A stretch of DNA of 64,000 nucleotides from assembly GCA_028571685.1 (NCBI GenBank), contig CM053146.1, positions 25,641,431 to 25,705,430 of the forward strand, written 5' to 3'. How positions within the stretch are numbered: position 1 is the first letter of the stretch; each line of letters starts with the position of its first letter. This DNA comes from Heterohyrax brucei (taxonomy: Eukaryota; Chordata; Mammalia; Hyracoidea; Procaviidae). The position numbers and the translations under genes are program-made. The notes beneath the pieces were generated by a model. The model had not been told where the DNA came from. It made no database searches and saw only the letters and a list, made by a program, of their open reading frames with translations. Shown here one piece after another: positions 10,885 to 22,786 of this stretch.

Positions 10885-10898
10885 GAAAACCTAGAGGA
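10885..10898 (+). repeat. Target-site duplication, right copy
   Basis: The same 14 bp as 3,666-3,679. Immediately afterwards the old L1 ORF2 resumes with AATGGACAAATTCC, in register with the interrupted sequence. Confidence 0.92.
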
Positions 10899-13431
10899 AA
10901 TGGACAAATTCCTAGACTCATTATCACCTACCAAAATTATCACAAGGAGGAGAGCAACTTAATAAACCCATCACAAAGGAAGAGATTGAAAAATTCTCCC
11001 CACAACGATCAACCAAAATAAGTCCTCGCCCACATGGCTTCACCACAGAATTCTACCAAGCTTTTACAGAACAGTTATCTCCAATACTACTGAGACCATT
11101 TCATAGCATAGAAAGGGATGGAATACTCCCAACTTCATTCTGTGAAGCCAGCATAACCCTGGTGCCAAAGCCAGGGAAAGATCCAATGAAAGGGAGAATT
11201 ACAGACCAGGATCACTCAAGAATCTAGATGCAAAAATCTTAAACAAAATTCTTGCCAATATAATTCAACAACATATCAAAAAAATAATTCATCACAACCA
11301 AGGTGGATTCCTAAGAAGGACACAAGGCTGGTTCAACACCAGAAAAACAGTTAATGTGATCAACCACATAAACAACACAAGGGATAATAATCACCTGACC
11401 TTCCCAATTGATGCAGAAAAGTCATTTGACTAAGCCCAACATCCATTCATGCTAAAAACTCTCAGCAAAATAGAAATCAAAGGCAAATTCCTCAATACAA
11501 TAAGGGCCATCTATGCAAAGCCAACTGCCTACATCATCCTGAATGGAGAGAGACTGACAGAATTCCCTGTGAGAGTGGGAACTAGACAAGGGTACCCACT
11601 TTCACCTCTCCTATTCAACATTGTACTAGAAGTTTTGGCCAGAGATATTAGACAAGACAAATAAATAAATAGCATCCACATCAGCAAAGAAGTAAAAATC
11701 TCCCTACTTGCAACTGTTATGATTGTATAAGCAGAGAATCCTAAAGCATCCATAAATAAACTGTTTAAACTAACAGAAGAGTTCAACAAAGTATCAGCAT
11801 AGAAGATACATGTAAGTAATTCCATAGGATTCCTTTATACAAAGAAAGAGAGCATTCAAGAAGAAATCACCAAATAAATACTATTTACTATAGCCCCCAA
11901 GAAGATAAAATATCTAAGAATAAATCTAACTAAAGAAGAGACCTATACAAAGAGAAGTACAAGTCCTCACTGAAAGAAACTAAGACAGACTTATGTAAGT
12001 GGAAAAACCTACCCTGTTCATAGACAGGAAAACTTAAAATTGTGAAAATGTCTATTTCACCCAAAGCCATCTACGTATACAACACAATCCCAATACAAAT
12101 TTCAGTGACATTTTTCAATGAGATGGAGAGACAAACAGATGGAGAAACTTTGTCCGGAAAAGAAAGAAACCCACAAAAAGCAAAGCACTACTGTAGAAGA
12201 ACACACTAGGAGGCCTCTCACTGCCCAAGTTTAGAACCTATTGCACTGCCACGATAGTCAAAATTGCCTGGTACTGATACAAAAAGTAACATATAGACCA
12301 ATGGAATAGAATTGAGACCCCAGAGATGCCACCATCGTCCTATGAACAGCTGATATTCAACAAAGACCCTAAGACTGTAAACTGGGGAGAAAACAGTCTC
12401 TTTAACAAATGATGCTGACAAAATTGAATATCCATCTGCAAAAAATTGAAACAAGACCTCTGTCTCACACTTTACACAAAACCCAACTCACACTGTATAA
12501 AAGACCTAAGTATCAAACATGAAAAAATAAAGATTATCCAAGAAAAAATAGGATCAATACAGGCAGTTTTAATACACAACGTAGACAGGCTTCAAAATCT
12601 GACAAACAAAGCAGAATCAACAGAAGAGAAGATAAATAAATGGGAACTGCTAAGACTCAAACACTTTTGCTCATCTAAAGACCTTATCAAAAGAATTAAA
12701 AGACCACTACAGAATGGGAAAAAATATTTGACCACTATATATCAGACTGACGTCTCATCTCCATAATCTACGAGGTATTGCCAAATATCAACAAGAAAAT
12801 GATAAATAATCCAACTAAGCATTGGGCAAAGACAATGCACAGACACTTGTCTAAATGGGGTATCCAGGCTGCCAAAAGACACATGCAGAAATGCTCAAGA
12901 TCATTAGCTATTAAAGAAATCCAAATCAAAAGTAAGATGAGATATAATCTCACCCGCACAAGGTTGGCCATGATCCAAAAAACACAAAACAACCAATCCT
13001 GGAGAGGCTGTGGGGAAATGGGAACTCTCCTACACTACTGGTGGGATTGCAAAATGATACAACCTCTTTGGAAAGCAATCTGGTGCTTCTTTAAAAAGCT
13101 AGAAATAGATATACCATTTGACCCAGTAATCCCACTACTTGGAATATATCCTACAGAAGCAAGGGTAGTCACACAAACAGATACATGAACACGAATGTTT
13201 ATTGCAGCACAGTCCACACTAGCAAAAAGATGGAATCAACCCACATGCCCAAGAACAGGTGAATGGATAAATAAACTTTGATATATATACTCAAAGAAAC
13301 ACTATGCAATGATAAAGAATGATGAGAATTTCAGGAAACATCTCATAACCTCATTTCAGTTGGAGGACATTATGTTGAGTGAAATCAGACAGCAGCACAA
13401 GGACAAATATTATATGAGACCCCTACTATAA
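10899..13431 (+). pseudogene. L1 ORF2 pseudogene, RT and C-terminal part (old copy, 3' segment)
   Basis: Reverse-transcriptase half of the old ORF2. Recognisable blocks are the AEKSFD-like motif near 11,415, [22 protein letters not shown] at 11,540-11,605 and TYCTAT near 12,240. The C-terminal Cys-motif region (SWRGCGEMGTLLHYWWDCKM) is at about 12,990-13,060 and the terminal RPLL is just before 13,431. The active-site region near 11,700-11,730 reads LLATVMIV rather than FADDMIV. Many stops and frameshifts remain; the longest open pieces are 11,449-11,664, 12,446-12,766 and 12,778-13,188. Non-functional. Confidence 0.85.
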
Positions 13432-14244
13432 GGACTTAAAAACAGACTCATGTACAGAAGAAAAGACTCTTCGATGGCTGCAAGGGAGGGGAGGGCTGGA
13501 GGGAGAAGGGTGGTTATAGATTAGGTAGTTGATAGAAATTTGGTTGGGTGAAAGCAGTGACAGCACACAGTAGAAAGAAGATCAGCTTAACTGGACTTCA
13601 ACATAACCTGAAAACTCTTCCAATCTTAACCCAATGTTGCAAATATAGAGCAGCAGGGGCAGGGTTCTGGGGACCATGCTAGAGAATCTTCTGTACCCTA
13701 TATTGTTGTGTGGCTTCCGGGTCATAAATGCTAGCAAGCTGCCCTCTTGGAGGTACACCAAGTGGTACTAACTCAGCTGGTGCAGACAATGACCAAGGAC
13801 AACAACAAGAGAGGAAAAGAACCCAGAAGAAAGAACGACCCACACAAATGGGTGACTACATTGACATGTAACTAGAACAACCAGATGGTGCCCAGCCACC
13901 ACCAATGATAGCCTTGATGGGGCTCTGAATGGTGAGTCCTACTGGCAACACAAGAAAAAAAAGAGGTGCACCTTAACTCCACTGAAAGACTACAATTGAT
14001 GGTCCTAAGGCCTGGGGTTCCCCTGGGAGCATGGCCCCTAGACCTGATGCTGTCCCTGATCATAAATCATTACTGAGGTCAAGTCTTCTGACAGGAATGG
14101 ATTGGACTTGAGGACACAGAGTGATTTTATCATGTGTGCACTTTATAGTTCTATGTATCTACAGCATGTCATCGTACTGGCCTCTTAGTAGAGGAGACTG
14201 TTTTAAAGAATTCCTAAAATACTCAAGGAAATTTGAAACGATTC

Positions 14245-14390
14245 CAGGTAAGACTGTTTATAACTCTGTCCAAAGTACAAGAGATGAAGTCTCTCCATCC
14301 TCACTTCTAAAAGGCCACACTTCTTCAAAGACTGATTTGTTTGTTCTTCTGGAATTCTATGCTTAGCCAACATTATAATTCACAGATGAT
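14245..14390 (-). mobile_element. RTE-clade LINE, 3' region fragment
   Basis: Plus-strand text such as CTGTCCAAAGTACAAGAGATG and GACTGATTTGTTTGTTCTTC matches the 3' part of the afrotherian RTE (Bov-B-like) LINE in reverse orientation, from recalled consensus. The orientation is the same as the endonuclease fragment at 14,858, so the two may be remains of one element with the middle lost. Confidence 0.55.
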
Positions 14391-14520
14391 GTCACAGTCA
14401 TCTAGTACTGCTGTAACAGAAATACCATGAGTAGGTGGCTTTAACAAAAAGAAATCTATTTTCTGTTGTAGTCCAGTAGGCTACAGGTCCAAACTCAGGG
14501 CTACAGTATTTGATCTTTTG
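14390..14520 (-). mobile_element. MaLR-like LTR fragment
   Basis: Reads CTAGTACTGCTGTAACAGAAATACCATG..., the reverse complement of the 3' end of MST/MLT1-type LTRs. Truncated; the same family occurs more completely at 32,899-33,429. Confidence 0.5.
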
Positions 14521-14524
14521 TAAT

Positions 14525-14857
14525 TGATTTTTTTCCTTCAACATAATGCCATCCACAGTCATCCATGTGTGAGATGTTTCCCAAATTCATTATTTTTCAC
14601 TTTTCAGTATTCCATTGTATGTATCACTATGATTTAAACAAATCATATACATTCATCTGCTTTGGCTATTGTGAACAGTGTTGCTATGAGCATGAATATT
14701 CACATGGCCATTCCTGTGACTACTCTTATTTCTTTAGAATACATTCCTGAAAGTGGGATTGATGAATTGTAAAGTATTTCTACTTCTAGCACTTTAAGGA
14801 GATGCTATACAATTTTCTGTAATGGTTGTACTGTTTCACATTCCCACCAGCAATGCT
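14525..14857 (-). mobile_element. Old L1 fragment (ORF2 C-terminus region)
   Basis: The reverse complement contains the L1 landmarks GCTGGTGGGAATGTGAAACA, CACAATAGCCAAAG and a GGATGGCATTATGTTGAAGG-like end, equivalent to the region around 9,470-9,820 of copy A. Highly diverged, so an ancient L1. Confidence 0.7.
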
Positions 14858-16102
14858 TTCCTGTCTTCTTAATGACCTTTTGCTTTCTTCTTATATGATG
14901 TTCCTGATGTCATTCACAACTTGTGTGGTCTTTAGTCATTAGAGTTTAATGCATCAAATCTATTTTGGAAATTCTCTCTAATTTCAGGTGGGTGGTACTT
15001 TGGCTCTCATAAACTTGTTTGAATTTTCTTCAGCTTCAACTGGAACTTGCATATGAGAACCTGATGATTATTCTGACTGCTGATATTGAGCTTTTCCATC
15101 ATTTCTTTCCACAAACATATTCACTTTAATTCTTGTATATTCCATTCGATGAGTTTTATCTGTATAGTTGCCATTTATGTTGTTGAAAAAAAGTACTTCC
15201 AATGCATAAGTCATTGGCCTTGCAAAATTCTATCACCAAGGCCACACTTTCCAACTATGGATACTTCTTTGTTTTCAGTTTTCACATTCCAGTGACCAGT
15301 AAGTTTCAATGTGTCTGAGTGTATGTTTGATCAATTTCAGACTGCAGACATTGGTAGAAATCTTCAGTTTTTTTAATTCTTGAGTTTAGAGATTGGTGCA
15401 TAAATTCAAATAAAATTCTATTAACTGGTTTTCCTTGTAGGTTTATGGATATTTTTCTATCACTAATAGTTTGGTGCTGAAGGATAGATATTGAAATATT
15501 CCTTTGAAGATAAATGTGATGCCTTTTGTCTTCAATTTGTCATTTCTGGAATAGTAGACCAAAGGATTGTCTAATTCAAAATGACCACTAGTCCATTTTA
15601 GCTCACTGATGTCTGATATCAATGTCTTTGTGTTCTGTTTCATTTTTGATGATTCCCAATTTTCCTAGAATCATACTCACTACATTCTACAGTGTCATTA
15701 TTAGTGGATGTTTACAGATATTTCTTCAGTTTTGAGTCACTCCACTTCATCAAACAAAGAGCCAGAGAGCTTTATTCCATCTATGTAATTAAAGTCAACT
15801 CTACTTTGGGGAGGCAACTCTTTCCCCAAGTTATATTTTGAATACCTTCCAACCTGATGGGCCCATCTATTGGCATTATATCTGACAGTGTTCTGCTGTT
15901 ATTCATAAGGTTTCCACTGGCTGGTTTTTTCAGAAGTAGATTTCCATGTCCTTTTTCCTAGTTTGCCTTAATCTGGAAACCTATCCACCATGAGTAGCCT
16001 GTTGATATTTGAAATACTGGTGGAATAGCTTCCAGCAACGCAGCTACAGGCAAGCCACACTGTACAACAAACTGACAAATAGGTGTTGGCCAAGCAAACC
16101 CT
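14858..16102 (-). mobile_element. RTE-clade LINE fragment: endonuclease region and 5' end
   Basis: About 1.25 kb matching, in reverse orientation, the 5' part of the afrotherian RTE (Bov-B-like) LINE as I recall it. The coding strand is minus. On the plus strand one reads TTTCCTGTCTTCTTAATGAC at the left end, TTTCAGACTGCAGACATTGG near 15,335 and GGTTTCCACTGGCTGG near 15,907 in the 5' non-coding region. RTE elements encode a single protein with an apurinic endonuclease followed by a reverse transcriptase. Only the endonuclease half is here, broken by many stops. The 5' non-coding segment (about 15,890-15,985) aligns with the SINE body at about 16,670-16,760. Confidence 0.7.
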
Positions 16103-16185
16103 ATGGTATAGTTTTACTCTGTAATGCAAGGGGTCACATGAATAGAAATTGACTCAATGACAGAGCATTTGTTTTTCCTTTTCGT
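16103..16185 (+). mobile_element. AfroSINE tail fragment
   Basis: AAACCCTATGGTATAGTTTTACTC ... GAAATTGACTCAATGACAG ... TTTGTTTTTCC matches the 3' half of the short SINE, ending in its T-rich tail. The 5' tRNA-like head is absent. Confidence 0.6.
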
Positions 16186-17547
16186 AATTCCTATAGTCTA
16201 TTTGTTACAGCTGATGAATCACTATCAATACATTATAATTAAAGTTCACAGCTCATATTCATGTTCATTCTTTGTGTTGTAAAGTCTTCTGTGTTCTGAC
16301 AAATATATAAAATCATGTGTCCACCATTACAGAATTAGAACGAATTGTTTCACTGCACTAAAAAATGCTCCATGCACCTAGCAGTCATTCTTCCCCCTCC
16401 ACAGATCACTTTTTCCAGCAAGTAGTCTCTCAAGTCTGACTTTTCTTTATTCTGATTTCCTTCTTTCAGTATTATGTTTTGAGATTTATCCATGCTGTTC
16501 TGAATAGTGGTAGTTAATTCATTTGCATTGCTGCGTAGCCTTTCATTACATGGATATGTTGTTGTTAGCTGTCTTCCAGTTGGTCCTTGACTAAAGGGTA
16601 CCCCATGTATAGCATAACATAATGCTGCTCTATTCTAAACCCTCCAATGATAGGTTGTGGATATGACTCTGTGATCCATAGAATTTTCACTGATTAACTT
16701 TTTGAAAGTAAATTGTCAGATGTTTCTTCCTACTCTGTCTTAGTCTAGAAGCTCTGTAGAAACATTTTCAGCATCATAGAAACATGCAAACTGCTGCTGA
16801 AATATGTTAGCTGTGAAATACTTTAGCTAGGAGTCAAACTGTTGCCTGCTACATGAAAGGCAGGAATTCTATTACTAAACACCAATATCCCCTGTGTTTG
16901 GATACAGTGGACTTCATTTATCCACTCTAATTCTGTCGAACATTGGGGTTGTTAGCAAATTTTGATTATTAAAAACTATGCTACCATAAACATACTTGTA
17001 CACATCTTTTGTTATACATATGCACATATTCCTATTTGGTACATCCTTAGGGGTGGAAATGCTGAGTCACATGTTATGCATATATTTGATTTAATAGATA
17101 CGGACAATCATTTTTCCGTAGTAATTACACTAATGTGGACTTCAACCAGCAAAGTGTGAGAATTTCAGTTCCTCTGCATTCTTACCAACAATTGTTTACC
17201 TTTTATCACGCTACTCACTAGTGGTTGTCTGGTGATATATTAACACGGAATTTGCTTGATGACTAATAAATCATTTACTGTTTAGTATTTTTATTAGTTA
17301 TTTGGATATACTCAAGTGATGTGTCTGTTGAAATCTTTTATTGATATTTACCTTTTTTGTTATATATTATTGGGTTAAGAAGTCTCTATATCCTTCCCTA
17401 CCCTATAACTGAAATTCTCTTTCCACTTTCTTGGTGATATATTTTGTCAATAAAATTATCAAAGTAAAATGGTCTAGTATACCATTAATTTCTTCATTTT
17501 TATTGTTTATTCTGTACCTATCTCAAGATCATTAACATATTATCCTG
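16186..17547 (-). mobile_element. Ancient L1 fragment(s) interrupted by a SINE
   Basis: Two pieces (16,186-16,555 and 16,891 to about 17,547) look like minus-strand remains of an ancient L1 3' region, for example the ATTCTTCCCCCTCC stretch near 16,388, the TCCATGCTGTTCTGAATAG block near 16,490 and ATTAAAAACTATGCTACCAT near 16,970. They flank a SINE insertion with a short shared TGGATA. The last 300 bp before 17,547 are AT-rich and match only weakly. Confidence 0.55.
16556..16890 (-). mobile_element. tRNA-Gly-headed SINE, near full length
   Basis: Inserted on the minus strand. The head is at the right end: the reverse complement begins GGGATATTGGTGTTTAGTAAT, a decayed version of tRNA-Gly. The body follows, including the segment shared with the RTE LINE 5' region, and then a GTTGTTGTTAG tail at 16,556. 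The same family is at 29,825-30,138 in plus orientation. The flanks share TGGATA, a possible target duplication. Confidence 0.7.
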
Positions 17548-18550
17548 TTTTTTTTTTTATTTAACATAACTGAGTGAAAATGTACATTCACATGTAAATT
17601 TACATGCCCCCCTATATGCAGCTTCCACTGCTATCCCTGTCCAGTGACTGCACACTATTCCTCTCTGCTCCATACATGTCTCATCCTCCCAACAGCCTCC
17701 TTTCCCCTCATCTCCGTCCACTCCCCTTCCTCCAGCCAGAGGTCAGCAAGATGATATCCTATAGATGTATAGAACCATAAAGTGCTTCCAACATATGGTT
17801 ACTCTGCATTGCCAAGTCCATTCCATTCCTGTCCAAAGAGTGCACCTTTGTTATAATTTATGGGAACGGGCAGCATCAGGGCCAGGGGTCATGCTCTCAG
17901 AGGAACCCTGAAACCGCTGGACCATCAATTGAGGTCTTTTAGTGGAGATCTCATGATGCACCTCTTTTTATTCTTGTGTTGCCAGTGAGGCTCCTCTCTG
18001 TGAGCTCCATCATGGCTATCACTGGTGGCGGCCGGGCACTATCCGGTTCTTCCGGTCCCAGGTCCATGTAGGCACCCCCTCTTGTGGGTCTCTCTGTCTT
18101 CTCGGTTGTCTTTACCGCATGCCATTTTGGCCCTCGGTGAGCATCCGTTCCTGCTGAATTGGGACCATTTGCTGTGTCCTCGGATGGCAGCTTGGCAGCT
18201 TTTAAGACCCCAGACGCCACTCACCAATGTGGGGTGCAGAGAGCTCTCTTAGCAAAATGCTAGTTGTGCCAATTGGCCTGGAATTCGCCTAAGAGCATGG
18301 TCCCCCGCCCCCTGCCCCAGCTACTCTATCCTTGCAGTATTGAGTTAAGATGGAAGGAGTACACAAGTTATGCTGAAGTCCACTTAATGTTGTTCTTGTT
18401 CCTAATGTGTGTTGTCACCGCTTTCTCCCAGCTAGATTTCTAGTAACTACCTAAACTAAACCCTCCCCCCGTTGCCCTCCCTCCCTCCCTCCCCTCTCTT
18501 GCAGCTGTCAAAGAGTCTTTTCTTCTATACACAACTCTGTTTTTGAGATC
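17548..18550 (-). other. L1 copy B 3' UTR and poly(A) tail
   Basis: Reverse-complement equivalent of 9,870-10,884. It contains a C-rich tract (CCCTCCCTCCCTCCC near 18,475-18,492), which is G-rich on the L1 sense strand, and a second C-run near 18,300-18,318. The tail is shorter and purer than in copy A. Confidence 0.85.
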
Positions 18551-21500
18551 TTATCGTAGAGGTCTCATACAGTATTTGTCCTTTTGTCGCTGACTACTCT
18601 CACTCAACATAATGTCTTCCAGTTGAAACCAGGTTAGGAGATGTTTCCTGGAATCATCGTTATTCTTTATTATTGCATAGTGCTCCATTGAGTATATGTA
18701 CCATAGTTTACCTATCCATTCTTCTATTGTTGGGCATTTGGGTTGATTCCACCTTTTTGATATTGTGGACTGTGCCGCAATAAACATTCTGGTGCATGTG
18801 TCCGTTGGTGTGAAAGGCCTTGAATCTGTAGGATATATTCCAAGTAGTGGAATTACTGGGTCAAATGGTATATCAATATCCATATTTTTTAAGGAAGCGC
18901 CAGATTGCCTTCCAAAGAGGCTGGACCATTTTGCAACCCCAACAACAGTGTAGGAGGCTTCCACTTTCTCCACAGCCTCTCCAGCATTTGTTGTTTTGTG
19001 TTTTCTGGATCATGGCCAATCTTGTTGGGGTGAGATGGTATCTCATTGTTGTCTTGATTTGAATTTCTTTAATAGCTAAAGATCGTGAACATGTCCGCAT
19101 GTGTTTCTTGGCTGCCTGGATCTCATCTTTAGTGAAGTATCTGTCCATCTCCTTTGCCCATAGCTTAATTGGATGGTTTATCTTCTTCTTATTGATATTT
19201 TGTAGTATCGTATAGATTATAGAGATCAGGCGTCGATCTGACATAGAGTTGCCAAATATTTTTTCCCACTCTGTGGGTGTTCTTTTAATTCTATTAATAA
19301 AGTCTTTGGATGAGCAAAAGTGTTTGATTCTTAATAGTTCCCATTTATCTACTTTCTCTTCTGTTGATTGAGGTTTCTTTGACAGATTTTGGAGTCTGTC
19401 CTCATTGTGTATTAAAACTTCTATTGTTGTTCCTACCTCTTCTTGGATGAGCTTTATCGTTTTAGGTTTGATATTTAGGTCTTTTATCCAGTTGGAGTTG
19501 GTTTTTGTATAAGGTGTAAGATATGGATCTTGATTCAGTTTATTGCAGATGGATAACCAATTTTGCCAGCACCATTTGTTGAAGATGCTGTTTTTACCCC
19601 AGTTTAATGTCTTAGGGCCTTTGTCGAATATCAACAGTTCATAGGCAGATGGTGTCATCTCTGGGTTCTCAATTCCGTTCCATTGATCAGTCTGTCTGTT
19701 CTTGTACCAGTACCAGGCTGTTTTGACCACTGTGGCAGTGTAGTATGTTCTAAGGTCGGGTAATGAGAGGCATCCCAGTGTGTTCTTCTTCTTTAGTAGC
19801 ACCTTACTTATCCGGGGCTTCTTCCCTTTCCAAACAAAATTGGTGATTTGTTTCTCCATCTCATTAAAAAATGATGCTGGAACTTGTATTGGGATTGCAT
19901 TATATAAATAAATTGCTTTGGGTAAAATAGACATTTTCACAATGTTAAGTCTTCCTATCCATGAGCAGGGTAGGTTTTTCCATTTATCTAAGTCTCTCTT
20001 AGTTTCTTGTAGTAAGGGCTTGTAGTTCTCTTTGTAAAGGTCTGTTGTTTCTCTGGTTAGATTCCTAGGTACTTTATCTTCTTAGGGGCTATCACAAATG
20101 GTATAGATTTGATAATTTCCTCCTTAACAGTCTCGTTGTTGGTATAAAGGAATCCTTCTGATTTCCTTATGTTTATCTTGTATCCTGAGACTTTGCTGAG
20201 CTCTTCTATCAGTTTGAGTAACTTACTTATAGATTCCTTGGGGTTCTCTGCATATACAATCATATCATCTGCGAACAGGGAGATTTTAACTTCCTCTTTG
20301 CCGATGTAGATGCCCTTTATTTGTTTGTCTTGTCTAATTGCTCTGGCTAGAACTTCTAGCACAGTGTTGAATAGGAGAGGTGACAGTGGGCATCCTTGTC
20401 TAGTTCCTGATCTCAGTGGAAAGTCTTTCAGTCTCTCTCCATTCAGGATGATGTGGGCAATTGGCTTTGTATAAATGGCCTTTATTGTGTTGAGGAATTT
20501 GCCGTCTATGCCCATTTTGCTACGAGTTTTTAGCATGAATGGGTGTTGGACTTTATCAAATGCCTTTTCAGCATCAATGGACAAAATCAGGTGATCTTTG
20601 TCTTTTTGTTATCTATGTGGTTAATCACATTAATTGTTTTCTTGATGTTGAACCAGCCTTGCATCCCTGCTATGAATCCCACTTGGTCATGATGGATTAT
20701 TTTCTTCATATGTTGTTGTATTCTGTTGGCAAGAATTTTGTTGAAGATTTTTGCATCTAAGTTCATGAGTGATATTGGTCTGTATTTCTCTGTCTTTGTT
20801 GGATCTTTCCCGGGCTTAGGTATCAGGGTTATGCTGGCTTCATAGAATGAGTTTGGGAGTACTTCATCCCTTTCTATACTGTGAAATAGTTTCAATAGTA
20901 TTGGGGATAACTCTTCTCTAAATGCTTGGTAGAATTCTGCTGTGAAGCCATCTGGGCCTGGACTTTTTTTGGTTGGCAGTGTTTTGATGACCTTTTCAAT
21001 CTCTTCCTTTGTGATGGGTTTATTAAGTTGTTCTGCTTCACGTTGTGATAATTTGGGTAGGTGGTATGAGTCAAGGAATTGGTCCATTTCCCCTAGGTTT
21101 TCTAATTTGTTAGAGTACAGTCTTTCACAGTATTTTGTTATGATGTTTTGATTTCTGTTGCATCTGTGGTGACAACTCCCCTCTCAATTCTAATTTGGGT
21201 TATTTGTTTCCTTTCCTGCTTTTCTTTAGTAAGTTTAGCCAGTGGCTTATCAATTTTGTTGATCTTTTCAAAAAACCAGCTTTTGGTCTTCTCAATTTTT
21301 TCAATTGTTTTTCTATTCTCTAATTCATTTAGCTCTGCTCTAATCTTTATAAACTCATTTCTTCTGGTGACCGAGGGGTTCCTCTGTTGTTCTCTTTCTA
21401 CTTGTTAAAACTGTAGAGTTAGTTTCTTGATTTGGTTTCTTTCTTCCTTCCAGATGTGTACATTTATGGAGATTAACAGACATCTGAGCACTGCTTTGGC

Positions 21501-22370
21501 TGTACCCCATAGGTTCTGGTAGGAAGTGTTTTCGTTCTCACTGAAATCCATGAATTTCTTTAATTGATCCCTGATTTCCTCTATAACCCATGTTTTTTTG
21601 AGCAAGATGTTGTTCAGTTTCCAAGAGTTCCACTTTCTATCTCTGTTTTTTCTGCTATTGATTTCAACTTTGATGGCTTTATGATCTGAGAAGATGCTTT
21701 GCAATAATTCAATGGTATGGATTTTGTTGAGCATTGCATTATGGCCTATCACGTAGTCAATTCTGGAGAATGTTCCATGTGCAGTGGAGAAGAAGGTGTA
21801 GTTGTCTGCTGATGGGTGGAAAGTTCTGTATATATCAATGAGGTTTAGTTGGTTAATTGTGTCAGTGAGGTCTTCTGTATCTTTACTGAGCTTTTTTCTA
21901 GGTGATCTGTCTAGTAATGAAAGTGGAGTGTTAAAGTTTCCCACTATTATTGTGGAATCATCTAACTGTCTTTTGAGCATAGTCAGTGTTTCTTCGACAT
22001 ATTTAGGTGCTCTGACATTAGGTGCATAAATGTTTAATATAGTTAAGTCTTGCTTGTGTACTGAACCTTTCAGCAGTAAATAGTGTCCATCTTTGTCCAC
22101 AATGGTGGATTTGACATTAAAGTTGATTTTGTCTGAGATTAGAATTGCCACCCCTGCTCTTCTTTGTTCCTTGTCAGCTTGATATATATTCTTCCTACCT
22201 TTAATTTTCAGTTTGTTCCTGTCTTTAGGTCTCAAGTGAGTTTCTTGTAGACAACATATGGGTGGGTCATGTCTTTTGATCCAAGATGACATTGGGTGTC
22301 TCTTTACTAGAGCATTCAGTCCATTCACATTCAATGTAATTATTGATAGGTATGTGTTCACTGCTGCCAT
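18551..22370 (-). pseudogene. L1 ORF2 (endonuclease/reverse transcriptase), disabled (copy B)
   Basis: The start ATG at 22,370-22,368 gives MAAVNTYLSIITLNVNG. Its first 321 codons are open and contain the whole endonuclease core: CCLQETHLRP, VGNFNT where GDFNT is usual, RIDYVIGH and SDHKAI. A GAA-to-TAA stop lies at 21,405-21,407. One-base deletions shift the frame near 21,140 and 20,605, a four-base deletion near 20,062 does so again, and an insertion near 18,885 shifts it a last time. The reverse transcriptase keeps [24 protein letters not shown] and [12 protein letters not shown] (about 20,260-20,300). The Cys motif [18 protein letters not shown] is near 18,950-19,000. Compared with copy A it retains the catalytic FADD, but N replaces D in the endonuclease GDFN motif. 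Confidence 0.93.
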
Positions 22371-22786
22371 TGTGATATGTTTATTTTTATGTTAATGTTT
22401 TCTCTGTTGTTCTTATTAGTCTGTTCTGGGACACTCTTTTTTGTGAGTTGATTTTTCACCTTTTTCAGAGCTGTTTTTAAAGTTGTTGAGACTCGTGTGT
22501 TAGATTTCTTGAAATGGTATGATACATCTTTGTTGTGCTTTACAGCTGCCCCTATGAACCCCCTTAATAAACTATTTATAAACCCAATTTTAATTACTAC
22601 CAGTCTGGTCATCTTCCTCTCCATCTGGAAGGACTATAACGACTGTAGTACATCCCTCTTTTTTTATGATGACACCATAGTTTTCATGATGATCACTGGA
22701 TTGCTTCTTTCCAAATCAAAGCTGTTATTTACTTTGGAGCCTTCCCTAAATCAGTATTGAGTAGTGTGTCGTTCTAAAATATAAAG
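22371..22786 (-). other. L1 copy B inter-ORF spacer
   Basis: Non-coding spacer aligned with 5,625-6,046 of copy A. It contains no intact coding sequence. Confidence 0.75.

Larger units (their letters stand above)
10885..14195 (+). mobile_element. Old L1 LINE, 3' part (rest of ORF2 and 3' UTR)
   Basis: Continuation of the element that starts before position 1. ORF2 sequence runs to about 13,431 and the 3' UTR to about 14,195, where similarity to the young L1 3' UTR ends around CTACAGCATGTCATCG. The final 3'-terminal part seen in the young copies, with the poly(A) tail, is missing, so the 3' end was lost or replaced by the RTE fragment that follows. Confidence 0.88.

Noticed and set aside
18470-18495. 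C-rich CCCTCCCTCCC repeat as a possible promoter element
   Set aside because: It is the reverse of the purine-rich L1 3' UTR tract and is explained by the element.
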